NCBI GenBank assembly: GCA_964036195.1
Contig: CAXIWS010000359.1
Coordinates: forward strand, 18,917 to 82,916
From: Sphaerolaimus hirsutus
Lineage: Eukaryota > Nematoda > Chromadorea > Monhysterida > Sphaerolaimidae
Length of the DNA stretch: 64,000 nucleotides
Direction of reading: 5' to 3'
Below, piece after piece: positions 10,245-22,561 of this stretch. Under the pieces are notes generated by a model. That model saw only the letters and a program-made list of their open reading frames with translations. It was not told the origin of the DNA and did not search any database. Every line of letters starts with the position of its first letter. Position 1 is the first letter of the stretch. The position numbers and the translations under genes are program-made.

Positions 10245-13200
10245 ATGGTGAATTATTCTTGCGAAGTTTGCGGGGCATCCTTTCTTACAACATACATGAT
10301 TGGACGTCATATGGAACAGTCGCATCAATTGAAGAAAACCAATATCAGTGTTGATAAATCCGATGCCAATAATTGGATTTATAAAAGTGTTAGTGTGTTG
10401 ATTTTTTATTATAAATTTGCAAAAAATTTGTAAAAAATTTGCAAATTCATTTTTTTGCAGTGTGCAAAAAAATCATATTCAAATGTTCCATATCTCGACT
10501 TCAACATTGTGTCACCCCTTCAGAAACTGAATGACACTATGAATGGGAATAAAGGAAAAGCTGATGTTGTAGCAATGATAGATGAGGTAGTACAAAGACA
10601 AGTGAATAGTGAAAGTTTGAATGGTGAAATTTTAGAAAAACTCACTGAACTAAGCTTAAGGATGGAGAGAGTCATTCATCAAGTATGTGAATTATTTTGA
10701 GGAACATATAAGAGCTTTGTTATAAATTGGTTTAATTCTAGGTTGACCAACTTTATTCTGCTACCGCAAATATGCCTGGTCCATCTTCTGAAAATCAAAC
10801 GGGTCATCAGGCTGTTGAAAAACGCTCACGTGCTCCAAAACGACCCAAGAAAGCACCTGAACCAGTACAAGAGTTGGATAGTGATGAAGAACGTATGTTT
10901 CCACAATTATCTTCTGAATTAGCTAATAAGTATGGTTTTGGACACCTTCCATCCCCCATTTTTGCTAAACAGAATGCTGTCATTAATTCTGACCCAGAAT
11001 TAAGCTTTTTTCAACAAATGTATCAATATCAATATAAGCCGAGAATTACAATATACCAAAAGGGGCGTAAAATTGAATATCGTTTTCCTATTTTTGGTGT
11101 GTACAATGACAATCTCAGGCAATTGCTGATTCAACAGCTAAAGGCGTTTCTTGGTGCATACCCGAAAATATTCCGGCTCAAATGTCAAATCGGCTTTTTA
11201 TTAGTCTCGCGTGAAATGCCAGAAATAAATACTCGTTTTTTTCGTCAATCCTTCAATACCCAATGTTACGATGGTATAGTAAATGGCAATTTATATCTCA
11301 AATTTAATCAAAGTATTTCTGAATTATGTAGCGGTAATTGTGAATCATACTGTACCTTTATCAATGATATGTTTTCATCTGGTGCTGCTTATAAATCGCT
11401 TCCATTTTCTATTTCCTATATCGGAATCATTATGTAAACGTTTTTAAATACGTAGATTTAATTTTTTCAGAATCAACATGCTTTGGTGGAACACGTTCGT
11501 ATATAAGACGAATTATGCAAATGAAAATCAATACAAAAATTTTGGAATGCACTATTATTCTTGCATTTGCCGAATTCACAAAGCAGAAAATAAATAAAAA
11601 TGAATTGTCAGAATTGGTGGCTGAAATTGAATCAGCTACTGCACATGATTCATTGTACAAAGCTACTATGTTATTTAATACACCGATAAAAGTCTATCAT
11701 TCGTCTCTGAATGAAAAAATTTTTTATGAATCAAATATGTTCCAATCAAAATGGTTAAACAAGACACAAGCACAACTGCTATATCAGAAAAATGGTCAAA
11801 TTCGGCTCATTGTGGATTTGCATTTATTCCGGAAAACCTTCCAATGTACTAATTGTAGCTTAATTATTTCTAATCGCCATTCATATTGGAGACATAAAAG
11901 ATATAATTGTCTAGCATCTGCAAAGCGCCAAAAACGGTTTGTCCTTCCAATTCATATTTATATGAAATGATTTTCTGATCTAATTTGAAAGACCTTTTGA
12001 AAAAAACCTCTCAATCTGATCTGTACAGATTGAAAGCAAATCAAAAGGTGATTTCAATGGATGACAATGGGCTACCTAGGCTTGTAATTTCGGAATACGT
12101 AGCAGGTCGCTGGAGTGAACAACCAACCCTGATTGATCGATTAGAGGCACTGTTAGATAAGAAACCGCTTTACCATATAGAAAGCGAACACATTCCTGTA
12201 GATGATTTACCAGCTGAATTAATTGGCTTGTTAAACTTAAACACCTTTCTAACATATGACTTAGAAACAACAGCTGTCAAATCAAATCTTCCAATAGACA
12301 CCGCAAACTATTCGTTTATTGGTCGCCATGTACCGTTAATCATTACTGTTACTCGCGCAGACACAAATGAAACTAGAATATGGGAAGCTTCTAGTTTTTC
12401 CAATACCCAAATTGTAGAGTCATTTGTGCTATACTGTTTAGAAGTAGCACTGGAATTTACCCAGAAAAAGCGTGCATATTTAGCTGAATTTTTTCATTTC
12501 ATTACAAGTAAGAAGCAATTTACACAGAATGGTTTTGAAATGCAAAAATTGGTGGTTTTAGAAAAGCAATTATCTCAGCACATAAACACTACACCAATTT
12601 TTGGATATAATAGTGCTAGATTTGACCTACCTATATTGTTAAACTCTAAGCTGATTGAATATTTGTATTTGCATGATTTAAGTAGTGATGGTAAGCAGAA
12701 AATGCCTACTGCTATTAAAAAGGGTGAAAAGTATATAGTGTTGAAGTCCCCTCATCTAAATTTTTTAGACGCAATCGTGTTTGAGGGGGGTAGTCCATCG
12801 CTCAGTGATTCTTTACAGCAAACTTTTCCAAATGATACTTCTTTACATAAAAAATTTTTACCATATAAAGTTTTAAAAAAAGGTATCGCCTGTTTTTCTT
12901 ACGGAATTCCGGAATATGAAAGTTTTTTTGATGAAATGGCTTATACCAACACATTAGATATTGAATACAATGATTATATTAAAGCGCGACATAGATACAA
13001 AATGTCAAAAAATGAAGCGCTAGAATATTTGAACTTGAAAAAAATTCCTCAAGTTGGCAGAGAAAAGCATGCTAAAATAGTAGAAGCATGGAAAGAAAAA
13101 GGATTTACTTGCTTTAGGGACATATTAATTGATTACTGCATTAGTGATGTTAAGCCGCTAATTCGTTTTTTACAAACCCGCATACTTTCTTATTATATTA

Positions 13201-15666
13201 TTGCACAACAGTATTTACATGGTTTTGTAACAATTTCTAGTTTTGCATTTCATATTACTTATAATAGTATGCAAGAGAATCAAGCTCAGTTATTTTATAT
13301 TCCCGGTGAGCATTTGACAAACTTGATTCGTGCTAATTTGTTAGGTGGTATGACATTTATTTGTACCAAATTTGTTGAATTAGGTGTAACCAAAATTCGT
13401 CCATATGACTATGAAAACCCGAATGTAGCAAAGGCAATTCTGGGTTATGATGCTAATAGTCAGGTGCTTTTATAAAGCTCTTACTTATTATACAATTTTT
13501 AAAAAAACCTCTAATAACTTATTTATTATTACTTTTTAGTATCCATCGGTGATGTGTCAGAAACAATTCACTGGTCCGCCAATATATCGGTGTGCAGAGG
13601 ATAACTTTAAAGCTGATTTCATTCAGAGACATAAAATTTCACCACTTCAATATGTGGAATATGTGAATCGCACAGAAAATTGTGAATACATGCATTCACT
13701 ATGTAATAAGGGAGAAGTTTCAGTATTTTTAGAGAGTATACAGGAAGTATATAGACTAGATGGGTTTGTTTGTTAGGAAAATATACCTGTTGAAAAATAT
13801 GATACTTTTTTTGAAAAAATATTCATATTTTTCTTTACAGATATGGCGTCCGCCAGCAAAATGGTCGAATTGTTCCTGTTGCTGTTGAATTTTTTGAATG
13901 TAACGGTTCACATGGATTTTGTGGCAAAAATTCCTGTCTTTTCAAAAGACAGGCTAAAAATGATAAACATGTTTGGATAAATGGTTTATCACACCGTGAA
14001 AACAAACAAAACACTCAAATTAGAATAAAAAATCTGAAAAAGATTTATGGACGTAATTTTCATTTTGTCTGGTCATGTGAATGGATGCATATGACAAAAA
14101 CAAACCCAATAGCTAAAATGATCGTGAAACATTTTTCTATTGGACCAGCTTTTGTTCCAAATCAAGAGTATACTGAACGGGAAATTCTGGATGAAATTTT
14201 GAATGACAAAATCGAAGGGTTGGTGCTTGCATCTGCTTGTGTAAGGCTGAGATCTAGAAAAAAATTCGCTGATTACCCACCTATAGCGAAAAGAGAAAAC
14301 ATTTCTGTATCAATGCTCAGTCCAGTGCAACAAGCATATGCAAAAAAAATGGGGTTGCATTTATCAACCACTCGTTCACTGAACATACCAGGATTTTTCT
14401 CAGAAAATGTCCTGTTTACAACAGAAGAAATTAAACAATTAGTGTTTAATTACGATACAAAAATTTATAATATTAAAGAGATTTATCAATTTTCAACAAA
14501 TTTTGTATTGAAGCCGATCATGGAAAAACTTTTCAACATGCGGAGTGAGGCTAAAAAAAACAATCAACCTGCTTTAAGTATTAGTGCAAAGGTTCTCATG
14601 AATAGTGTATTTGGGAAGACTATTCAGAAAGTGCACTCATACAAAGATACATTTTTTGTGGATACCGATACTTCAGCAGGGGAACAAAAAATTGCAAAGG
14701 CGTTTTGCTCTCCGCATTTTGTCAGTGATCGTCATGTTAGTGAAAGCATTGCTGAATTATCAATGAAAAAGGAAAAAATTATACATAAACTACCTATAAT
14801 CGTTGGTTACTTTATTTTGGCTCATTCAAAACGCCAAACCCAAAACTTTGCTCATCAATTTTTGGGTAAATTTATTGATCCAAAAGATTACATTGTGTTG
14901 ATGTCAGATACCGATTCAATTTATGTAGCACTATCTCAGCCAACACTGGATGAATGTGTGTCACCAGAAAAACAACAGGCATTTCAAATAGCAAAGAAAG
15001 AATTGTTTACAAACCGGCTTTTTGGGTGGAAATTGGAGTGTGAAATAAAATTCCACGGAGGATTTGCAGCTCCACAAGAAAAGGTCATTTGATTAGATTA
15101 ATGTTCCCTGCGATTTTCTGAACAAATCTAGCCACTGTGCACTTTTTTTGAAAATTTGACCGGTGTCCACCTATTTTTAAAAAATCTGACCAATGTTCAC
15201 TCCATTTTTTGAATAACGAAACAATATCCATTCCATTTATTCTCACTCAAATACATCATCATAATGGTCAGCAAAAATAACTGTTGTGAAGACTAGAACC
15301 CTTTCTCATATGGTCACATTTTGAGCAAATTTTAAGTTATTTACTTTTACTCATAATGCTTATTTATAAACACAGGTATATGGTATTTACAAAAAATCAA
15401 GTGGAGGTGTTTATTACCAATATAAAGCTGCAACAAAAGGTGTCAACATGCGGAATGTGAACAACCATGAACTGTTTGAATACGATACTTTAAAAAAAAC
15501 CGTTTTTGGTGAAATTGAACCATTAAACTGTCAAGCAGTTAGTTTTCGAAACATTAAAGGTGGAATAGTCACAACAGAGTGTACTAAACAAGCAATGACC
15601 GGACTCAGTTTCAAACGCTATTTATTGGAAGACCAAATTAATACAGTACCACTCCCTAACCTTTAA
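10245..15666 (+). CDS. PolB: Polinton/Maverick protein-primed DNA polymerase B, eight exons
   Basis: Exons 10245-10388, 10461-10682, 10742-11381, 11471-11936, 12029-13463, 13540-13763, 13841-15083 and 15376-15666. All seven introns are GT-AG, with matching phases, giving about 1554 aa. N-terminus: a C2H2 finger (CEVCGASFLTTYMIGRHMEQSH), then a second Cys/His cluster near 11850 (CTNC...HRHKRYNC-like). Exonuclease motifs are TYDLETT and FGYNSARFDLPIL, with YCISDVKPL as the third. Polymerase motif A is cut by an intron: GYDANSQ ends one exon and YPSVM opens the next. Motif B is KVLMNSVFGKT and motif C is MSDTDSIY. It would replicate the element from a protein primer. Donors GTGCTG, GTGCTT and GTTTGT are non-consensus but recur. 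The 3' end overlaps the convergent gene by 11 bp. Confidence 0.9.
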
Positions 15667-16379
15667 ATTGCTGTTTGAAATAAAAACGTAATTTTGGATT
15701 CGGTACATTATCAGAATCCAAAATTTTAAAGCCATTCATATCTAATAAATGCAATAGTGCAAGTAACCCAGGAATTTCTGTAAAATTTGGTCTTGCAACA
15801 TTTTTCCGTTTTCTTTTATTCGATGTAATTAATTCAATGCATGTTTGTAGATTTGAACCTTCAAAACTTTTATTCATGATTTCAAATGAAAGATCTGGAT
15901 TTACTTTAAATGCAACTTCATGCAAACCTTCTAAAATTGTGATCACTTTTTCAGCATTTGGAACATTATTTTCTATCTTGGAAAAAATCTCTTCTGTCGT
16001 TAAATCTTTTGTTTGAAACCCTGTTGTTTTTCCATTTTCTAAATGATTTTGAGGAATGTCTTGTAACTTTTGTGTGGAGTCATGATGTATATTATTTGAA
16101 TCTGGTAATTGCTCATCTTTTGCTCCGCCATCTATTCCCTCTGTTGTAATGGGTTGAAATTCATCTAATTTTCCTGTAAACAAAATACAAACTGATCCAT
16201 TATATTTCAATATTCAAAAGAAAAAAACTACCCTCTGTAGAGACAGGTCCAGTCAATTTCTGATGTCGAATATTACGTTCATTTTGTTCCAAATTATGAA
16301 TTTTAGTTTTCAATTTTTTGTATTCATTAGCAGGTACCATAACAAATGGGTCAATTTCATAGTTTGCTTTTCCAGTCAT
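15656..16379 (-). CDS. Small Polinton protein beside the polymerase, two exons
   Basis: Starts at 16379 with MTGKANYEIDPFVMVPANEY; a 58-nt intron (16174-16231) joins in frame to the main exon, giving about 221 aa. The N-terminus, with VPANEYKKLK followed by a short coiled segment, and the C-terminus, with a basic KRKRKN patch and a folded-looking end (GLLALLHLLDMNGFKIL), resemble in layout the mid-size protein found next to ATPase genes in many invertebrate Polintons. The 358-aa protein at 54711 in the second element is the likely counterpart. Function is unknown; a virion-associated role is inference from neighbourhood (ATPase, protease and capsid genes follow on the same strand). Confidence 0.7.
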
Positions 16380-16382
16380 ATT

Positions 16383-17210
16383 TTATGAATTTTCACTCAA
16401 TGCAAAGCAAATAGGCGGGTAATCAGGTGTGTAAATCAAGCCGCTACGTAGTTTGTATTTTATATTTGTGCTAGTGGTATTTCTCTCTATTAATAGGTAA
16501 TTATATCCGTATTCTGTGAAACAAAGCTGCGCAATTTTATGAATGAGTCCACCTTTTCCAGCAAAATATCGCTTTTGAATTTCAGTTAAAACATTAGTGC
16601 CTACAGTAGATCTTGAAAGAAAAATATAATTTGCATTATCCAAGAGTGGCGTGAGAGACATGTGTGCATTACCACTACCAGAAATACTTTGTAATGTCAA
16701 AAAACACGATAAACTTTTGTGATGACAAATCCGCTCAAAATAATTACGTATTTCTGCATAAATAGCCTTAGATGTACGTATAATAGATCCAAAATCTTCA
16801 AATACCAATAATACATCTTCATGCTGATCACGAGTAGAAAACCATGTTAAATCTGTTACATCCCATGTGGCGTCAAAAACTTTGAAGCTTTCAAAGAAAT
16901 TCACAACATTTTCACATGCAGTTTTATACTGCTTAATTGTAACATCATCTAAAGCAAACAAAATCACACCCAACAAAATACGACTTGGACGTACTTCTCT
17001 CCAATTTTGTATCAGCTGAATAATAGTTGTCGTCTTATAACTCGATGATCCACCGATGTAAATAGCAGTGAAGTAATCACGTCCATTATTGGATAATGTC
17101 ATCTGATCTCTCTGACGAATTTTATTTGCCTGATTTTCTTCATCTTTTTGAACTTGCTCATCGAAATAAGCTTTCATTTTTGTTACAAATTGAGCTACTT
17201 TCGAATTCAT
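16383..17210 (-). CDS. FtsK/HerA-type genome-packaging ATPase
   Basis: 275 aa, intronless. Walker A is the variant IGGSSSYKTTTI (residues ~52-63), and Walker B is DVLLVFEDFG. A downstream SISGSGN segment and arginine-rich C-terminal part fit the A32-like ATPase family of Polintons. It would drive DNA into the capsid. The ATG overlaps the protease stop codon by 4 bp (17207-17210), suggesting a tightly packed viral-type arrangement despite the heavily spliced neighbours. Confidence 0.85.
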   Translation of the reverse strand: MNSKVAQFVTKMKAYFDEQVQKDEENQANKIRQRDQMTLSNNGRDYFTAIYIGGSSSYKTTTIIQLIQNWREVRPSRILLGVILFALDDVTIKQYKTACENVVNFFESFKVFDATWDVTDLTWFSTRDQHEDVLLVFEDFGSIIRTSKAIYAEIRNYFERICHHKSLSCFLTLQSISGSGNAHMSLTPLLDNANYIFLSRSTVGTNVLTEIQKRYFAGKGGLIHKIAQLCFTEYGYNYLLIERNTTSTNIKYKLRSGLIYTPDYPPICFALSENS

Positions 17211-17644
17211 AGAAATTGTTTAGCAAACCATTCCGATACTAATTTATCATTAACTATACCTGTGAATTTTTGAATTATTGTATTCCATGACTTACCTTCT
17301 AATAAATGGAAAATAATATAAAGACAATACTTAGCACATAAATGTGACAAAGACGGTTGAATTGAGCGTTTTAAAAATAATGGTTTCCCATACATATATA
17401 AAAACTCAAACAATTTAGTATATTGCTGTGGGTCTACCCCTTTTGGATCTATATAGCACACCATTCTTTGTGAATAATTTATATAGACAGCTGTAAAATG
17501 GTTCTGATGAAGTATAAAACAAAAATTTGGCTCATTTAAATTTAGCACTAAAGACTTACGTATATCAGCGAATGAAAAGATACCCCTATAAAACTTGGCA
17601 TAGCTAGAATTAATCACATAAGCATGCAACTCCTTTGCCTGCAT
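17207..17644 (-). CDS. Adenain-like cysteine protease
   Basis: 145 aa, intronless, shorter than adenovirus protease (about 200 aa). The catalytic order is visible: His in NHFTAVYI, Asp in CYIDPKG, Gln in SIQPSL and Cys in HLCAKYCLYIIF. The family processes capsid proteins during maturation. It starts 4 bp after the end of the major capsid gene and overlaps the ATPase start. The usual Cys-Gly pair is Cys-Ala here, which is a mild departure. Confidence 0.85.
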   Translation of the reverse strand: MQAKELHAYVINSSYAKFYRGIFSFADIRKSLVLNLNEPNFCFILHQNHFTAVYINYSQRMVCYIDPKGVDPQQYTKLFEFLYMYGKPLFLKRSIQPSLSHLCAKYCLYIIFHLLEGKSWNTIIQKFTGIVNDKLVSEWFAKQFL

Positions 17645-17647
17645 GAC

Positions 17648-19959
17648 TTAAGCACTTCCAAGTGAGACAAGATTCGAGATCTGTATCGATCGATGCACGT
17701 CTACTGTAATTATTTCTATGCGGCACTCCCAAACCCTATAAAGTGTAAAATAAAGTGACAAATATAAACAAAAAATGAAGCTAAGTAACAAAAAATACCA
17801 AAAGATAATGTTATTTCTGAACTTTCTGTTGGCAAAAAACAGTGTACTTTACTTTGCTGTATCATTTTGATTTGAGTTTACATTTAGTCGTTTACTTAAC
17901 AGTTTACAGAGTTTGGGACTGCCACCTGAAATAACTGCCACTGCAAACATATGATAAGTTTGTGTAGTTGGCGATGCCAATTCCGCGCGAAAACGTGTGA
18001 TACCTGCCAAAATTCAAAAATAAGCGTGACTAAGTTATGGCGCGAAAATATGGGATAGCCGCCAAAATTCAAAAAGCATCAAAAACATGTGTTGCAATTT
18101 CATACACGTTAAACAAACAAACCAGTGTCTGATGGTACATTAGATGCACTATTGGTTAACCCATGTTGCTGGAAGATGATAGGTACAACAAAATATCCAC
18201 CCGCAAAGTCTTGAAACTTAATTCCAGACTGACATCCAGGAATTCCATTTGTACCTAAGATTTCAAAGAAAAAATAAGTTTGAAGAAAGTTGTACAAAAC
18301 CAATAAAAAAATCACCTTGAAATTCAAGAAACTTGTTATACATATATTTCAGTACAATGTTTTGTTTCCCACCGCCTTCCGGAAGCATTTTTGTTATATA
18401 TGGATTTGTTGGGAAACGATCCACAGATTCAAACGATGCCTGACACGACACAATTCCCAAATTACTGTACAAATGTGGGTTCTTAGCGTAGCTCCCTGTA
18501 AAAAAAACTGTTATGAAAAAATAATTTATGTATTGATAAAAAGGTATAAAAACAACCTCTATCTCTATCTGCTTCAATAAAAAATATTGCTATCGCATCA
18601 GGTCTAGTTCCATTAATAATTTGGCTGTCAATGTGACTAATGCCACTATTTACTGACATGGGTCCAAAGATCTTAAATCCTTTGTACGAATAATTGATAA
18701 CGTTAGTCTGGTAGCAGTCGCAACCCCCATAAACTATAAAGTAAAGCAACGAATGCAAAACTGAAATAACAGTTGACATTTTTTGTTTTCAAATGAAATG
18801 TTGGTTTCCATTTGTCTTTACATTTGTCGCTTTAGCTTAGATATTATACAGGGATTGGGGCTCCTACCTGACTAAAGCGTCTAAAAATTTTGTCACACAG
18901 CTCTGGTTGGAGAGTATATCTTTCAATCAATAAGTCTGTGTCCAAAAATTCAATTTTTGGATCCAAATCTGCAACAGCAGTATTAAGTACCTTTGCCCAT
19001 GGCGCCCAACGTATTTCAACTGTTACTTTCATTCCAGGAATTAAAAGCTTTCTGCGAGTTAATGGAGTGGACATTAGTCAGTTGTTCTAAAAAATGAAGT
19101 GGAGATTCGTCACACCATCCAAAAAACAAGAAAAGTGAACCTCTGATACGCAAGCGGATAAAAAATCCGTGAAATTGTTTCAATTTCCATTGAACCATTT
19201 GCATTAAAACAGCATTTCCTACGGTAAGCAAATCCTGGATTATCATCATCCATTGCCTGGAAAAAAGTGTCACCTTAACAATCCTTACATTTCTTGAAAA
19301 GTATAGGTATCAACATACGTCAAAATTTCCCTCGTCTTTTGCATAAAACGCCACTTCTCGTTGGTAATTCTCTATAACATTTAAAAATAGTTCTAGGTCA
19401 ATTTTTTCAAGTCAGACATAACCAATATAAGCTTACCAAGTGTATCTAAGGTACTCCCAAAAGTAACCAAAAAATAATTGAGTTGACTTTGATTAGCTCC
19501 ATATCCTGAAATCACTTTATCGCCAACTCTGACAATAAGGTCCGAAATCATTGAATGAGGAAATGCATTAGCCAATGCTACCTTTGTATCTAAATAAGAG
19601 AAAAAAGTTTGATATGATTACACCAAGAATTTATCATGCTAACATACCGTTTGGTATTGTCTCTCCATTTTTGTTTACTATTTTGAAACGACAATGAAGA
19701 TAAAAATGGGGCGAAGTGAAGAGAGTTGTAGATTTCGGTATTTCAAATTGCACAAACTGTTCAGTGTGAACAGATGGTTTGATTATCAAATCAAGTTTAT
19801 TAGTATAAATAAACTGGGTTGGAAGATCACCATACAAGTCAGACCTGAAAAAAAGAATTCAGAATGAACAAGCAAGCATACAAAACAAAAAAATAATCAC
19901 AAGTCTTACCGTGCATCAAGCAAATTAGAGGACTGTTTTGGTACAATCCTTGTGTCCAT
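17648..19959 (-). CDS. Polinton major capsid protein, eleven exons
   Basis: Exons (minus): 19959-19910, 19844-19648, 19589-19437, 19371-19319, 19256 to about 19150, 19051-18868, 18707-18557, 18495-18316, 18254-18123, 18003-17926 and 17703-17648. Phases agree, giving about 446 aa. Recognised from layout and family features: opening with DLYGDLPTQ and PHFYLHCRFKIV, DDDNPGFAYRR then KLLIPGMKVTVEIRW at the jelly-roll junction, and the C-terminal strand RFRAELASPTTQ ending with VDVHRSIQIS, typical of double jelly-roll capsids. The donor of exon 5 is uncertain: GC|GTATCA near 19150 is preferred, and one near 19112 is possible. Two introns (18708-18867 and 17704-17925) are introners. For a capsid gene, ten introns is extraordinary. 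Confidence 0.8.
17704..17925. mobile_element. Introner 4 (last intron of capsid gene)
   Basis: 222-nt intron read on the minus strand. The left end is GTGGCAGTCCCAAACTCTGT right after exon CAG; the right inverted end is GGGTTTGGGAGTGCC, followed by 18 nt ending TTACAG. Here the element provides the donor, but the acceptor lies a little beyond its right end. Confidence 0.8.
18708..18867. mobile_element. Introner 3 (intron of capsid gene)
   Basis: 160-nt intron read on the minus strand. It starts GTAGGAGCCCCAATCCCTGT after exon CAG and ends GGGGTTGCGACTGCTAC followed by CAG. The two ends are imperfect inverted copies. Removing it keeps the capsid frame. Confidence 0.8.
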
Positions 19960-19961
19960 CT

Positions 19962-20491
19962 TCACTTTTTTACTTTTTTCTTTTTATCACTAGGATCAGT
20001 TTCAGACGCACTTGAAAAGCTATCAGTTACAGTCTTTGATGAATGTTCTGCACTTTCGTTTGATGCAATTGGCTTATATATCACAGAGTCAGTAGGCGGA
20101 GCCTTACGTTTTCTTATTGGTCGTGGTTTACTGTTTAAATATGAATCACCGCGAAATGTAACAACATCACGTGAAATTTTTTCTGGTGGACGCCGCTGAC
20201 CACCCATCATGCCACGAAGGGTATTTGCTGCCGTTATATTTTGTCCATAAACCTCAAAAAAATGGTATCATTCAAAAAGTGTTCATAATACAGAGAAACA
20301 CAACACAAGTACATTACCTGATCTGCTTCAAAATTGCGTGCATGTATAGAACTGATCTCCATTTTACTGTGTGAATACCATGGCGCATAGTGAATGCCTA
20401 AACGTTCATCAGGTGGGCTCAATAGTCCAATAATTCCAGAACGACAGCTTTCTAAGTTTATAACAGCGGGGTTCACGACGTAATCTTCCAT
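19962..20491 (-). CDS. Small basic virion-type protein, two exons
   Basis: Exons 20491-20318 and 20252-19962 give about 154 aa. N-terminal part SKMEISSIHARNF resembles the SVPSAKFHKENIASRANF stretch of the basic protein at 58352, and both genes lie between the penton-like and major capsid genes. The C-terminus is Lys/Arg-rich (RPIRKRKAPP and a run of Lys). By position and composition it may be a DNA-condensing or capsid-interior protein like adenovirus core proteins; that is inference. Confidence 0.65.
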
Positions 20492-21441
20492 TAGATCTCA
20501 ATAAACTCTAATTCAATATATCCAACAGGATGATAGAGGTGAAACTTTGTATCAACTGGAAATGGTTTGTTATACTCATTAACAAAATCAAAAGTAATAC
20601 AATAAAATGCTGTAGATTTTGTCTCAGAATAACGAATAGAAGATGCGTTTGTTACATAATCAAAACTCGGAAAATTAGAAATTTTCCGTAAAGAAATTAA
20701 ATCAACATTAGCCACCTTTCTAGACTGATCAGTTACTTCACCCTCTATATAATCAGAATAAATAGGTACTAGAGCATATGGTAAAATTGCTAACAAATTT
20801 TCATACTTATTGCCAACTCTAACGTTAGCGCAAATATTAGAATGAACTTTCAAAAAATGATTCCCATAACTCAAATCACTCTCTCCTATTCCATAAATTT
20901 CATTATGGCCAACTTTCCAATTCAAATAGTCGAATATAACTTCTTTAAAAATACCTAATTTTTTTCCAAGTACTGGGGAAAATTCAATCCCGAAACTCAA
21001 ATCTTTTTGTGTAGCAGCACGCTGTAAATCTGGAGCTCTCATATAAAAATGCATTACCTTATTCTTCCAAGTTACCTCAAAAACACAATGTTGCTTAGGA
21101 AGTTCAACATATGGGCGTTGCCAAAAAAAAGTTTGAAACATTTTACTTTCAAAGACCTTATTTATAGACATAGCGAAATCAACAGCTGAAAAAATTTTAT
21201 GTGTATTAATCGGAAAATGTGCGGTATCAGTCAACACACCATTTTTATACAAATTCCCAATAAAATAACCATCAAAACGAGATAAAAGAGAAGTAAAAGG
21301 TGCAAAGAAAAAATGTTTCATACCTACTTTATACTGCTTTGTTGGATCAAGTGTAAACGGAGGTGAAAAATCTATTTTTGCAGATGAAAGGTCTTCATTC
21401 CATTCACAATCTGATAAATCAATAGTAAGTGATTCAGGCAT
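20491..21441 (-). CDS. Penton-like minor capsid protein
   Basis: 316 aa, intronless. It begins MPESLTIDLSDCEW and shows a beta-rich profile with FTLDPTKQYKVGMKHFFF near the N-terminus and HLYHPVGYIELEF at the C-terminus. Size, position next to the integrase and major capsid genes, and strand are those of the Polinton minor capsid (single jelly-roll) protein. No catalytic motif. Its start overlaps the integrase stop by 8 bp. Confidence 0.7.
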   Translation of the reverse strand: MPESLTIDLSDCEWNEDLSSAKIDFSPPFTLDPTKQYKVGMKHFFFAPFTSLLSRFDGYFIGNLYKNGVLTDTAHFPINTHKIFSAVDFAMSINKVFESKMFQTFFWQRPYVELPKQHCVFEVTWKNKVMHFYMRAPDLQRAATQKDLSFGIEFSPVLGKKLGIFKEVIFDYLNWKVGHNEIYGIGESDLSYGNHFLKVHSNICANVRVGNKYENLLAILPYALVPIYSDYIEGEVTDQSRKVANVDLISLRKISNFPSFDYVTNASSIRYSETKSTAFYCITFDFVNEYNKPFPVDTKFHLYHPVGYIELEFIEI

Positions 21442-22561
21442 TTTCGCTAGTAGCTAAGACCAACCTATTTTCAGGAAATGTACCAATTAATCGTAATTGC
21501 GTATGCAGTGATTTTAATACATAACTATGTAATGGTTCAGTAGAAATCACACTTTCAACGACACAAACTTCTGGGTTGTATCGGGGTTGCCCAATCTTGC
21601 GGAAAGGATTTGCAGCTAAATTTTCCCGAATAAACACTCTATCTCCAACTTTAAACTTTGCAGGATAATAACTTTTTGGTAGATTAACTAAATCTCTCTC
21701 TGTCTTTGCTCGCGCGAAAATCTCTTCAACAGCAAGATAGTTGCCCTTGTTAACCTATAAAAAGAACACAGTAATGAGATACAAATTTTTATTATACACG
21801 ACTTTTTTGATTAAAAAATACTTACTTGCGATGGTGAAATGTTGCCTAATGGGCTGCGTTTCTCATTATTATATGATGACACCACCGAATAAATTGCGTC
21901 ATTGAGTAACAGGTCTGGACGTGTTTGCAGTAGCATTGAAACACGCTGACGAATTATCCTTATCATCTTCTCAGCCTACACAACAGTGAGACATTTTTAT
22001 AGATAAGAACATGACGAATGACATATGCAAACAACTTACCTGTACTGTTTTATGCATTGCATAAACACTGGTGTACTTATGCGAATATCCCAGTTCTGTC
22101 ACTCCAGTGTGAAAATCCTTCAAAAATTCACTGCCATTGTCAGTTAAAACATCATAAACAGGGGTTTTATAAAATTTAATCACGTGTTTAAACGCATTAA
22201 GAACATTACTAGATGATAAAATGTTTATTGGGGCTACAGTAGTAAATCCAGTTAAACATTCTACACAAATCAACATAAATTTATTAGTACTTTTTTTAGC
22301 AAAACCAGTTAAGTACATAATATCACATGCCACCATTCCAACAAATGGAATTATATGTCGACTTGCGATTCCACGCTTAACAGGGTGTTCTGGAATCACT
22401 TTGTTCATTAGATAGCCTTTCTGAGTGTCAAGCCATTTCTGAACCTCTGGTAATGTTACATGATATCCTTGTGCATTTGCTTCTTTCCATAATTTTTTAG
22501 CACTACCATATGCACCAGCGACTCCAGGTGTTGTCCAAATATTTTTAAGGACGTCATCCAT
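21434..22561 (-). CDS. INT: Retroviral-type DDE integrase of Polinton, three exons
   Basis: Exons 22561-22040, 21975-21826 and 21754-21434 give about 330 aa. The DDE triad is D in CDIMYLTG, D in LTDNGSEF, and E in AEKMIRIIRQR. The E is encoded in exon 2, so splicing is required to complete the active site. The C-terminal SH3-like part has FKVGDRVFIREN and YNPEVCVVESV. It integrates the element into the genome. It reads toward the penton-like gene, starting about 400 bp inside the foldback end at 22959. Confidence 0.9.

Noticed and set aside
11380-12028. Frameshifts in the first polymerase gene near 11430 and 11970
   Set aside because: Introns 11382-11470 and 11937-12028, with donors like others in the same gene, restore a continuous frame.
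19085-19130. Capsid gene pseudogenisation (T-run frameshift plus TAG and TGA in one frame)
   Set aside because: A GT-AG intron from about 19150 (or 19112) to 19052 with a CTGACTAAT branch-like sequence removes this stretch and keeps the frame, so no lesion is needed.
18263-19575. Several separate small minus-strand frames (18263-18577, 18483-18779, 18844-19074, 19016-19273, 19393-19575)
   Set aside because: They are exons of the single spliced capsid gene read through their introns, or frames overlapping those exons; donors, acceptors and phases link them.
21434-22561. LTR retrotransposon integrase
   Set aside because: No reverse transcriptase, gag or LTR nearby, and it is flanked by capsid, protease, ATPase and polymerase B genes, the Polinton set.
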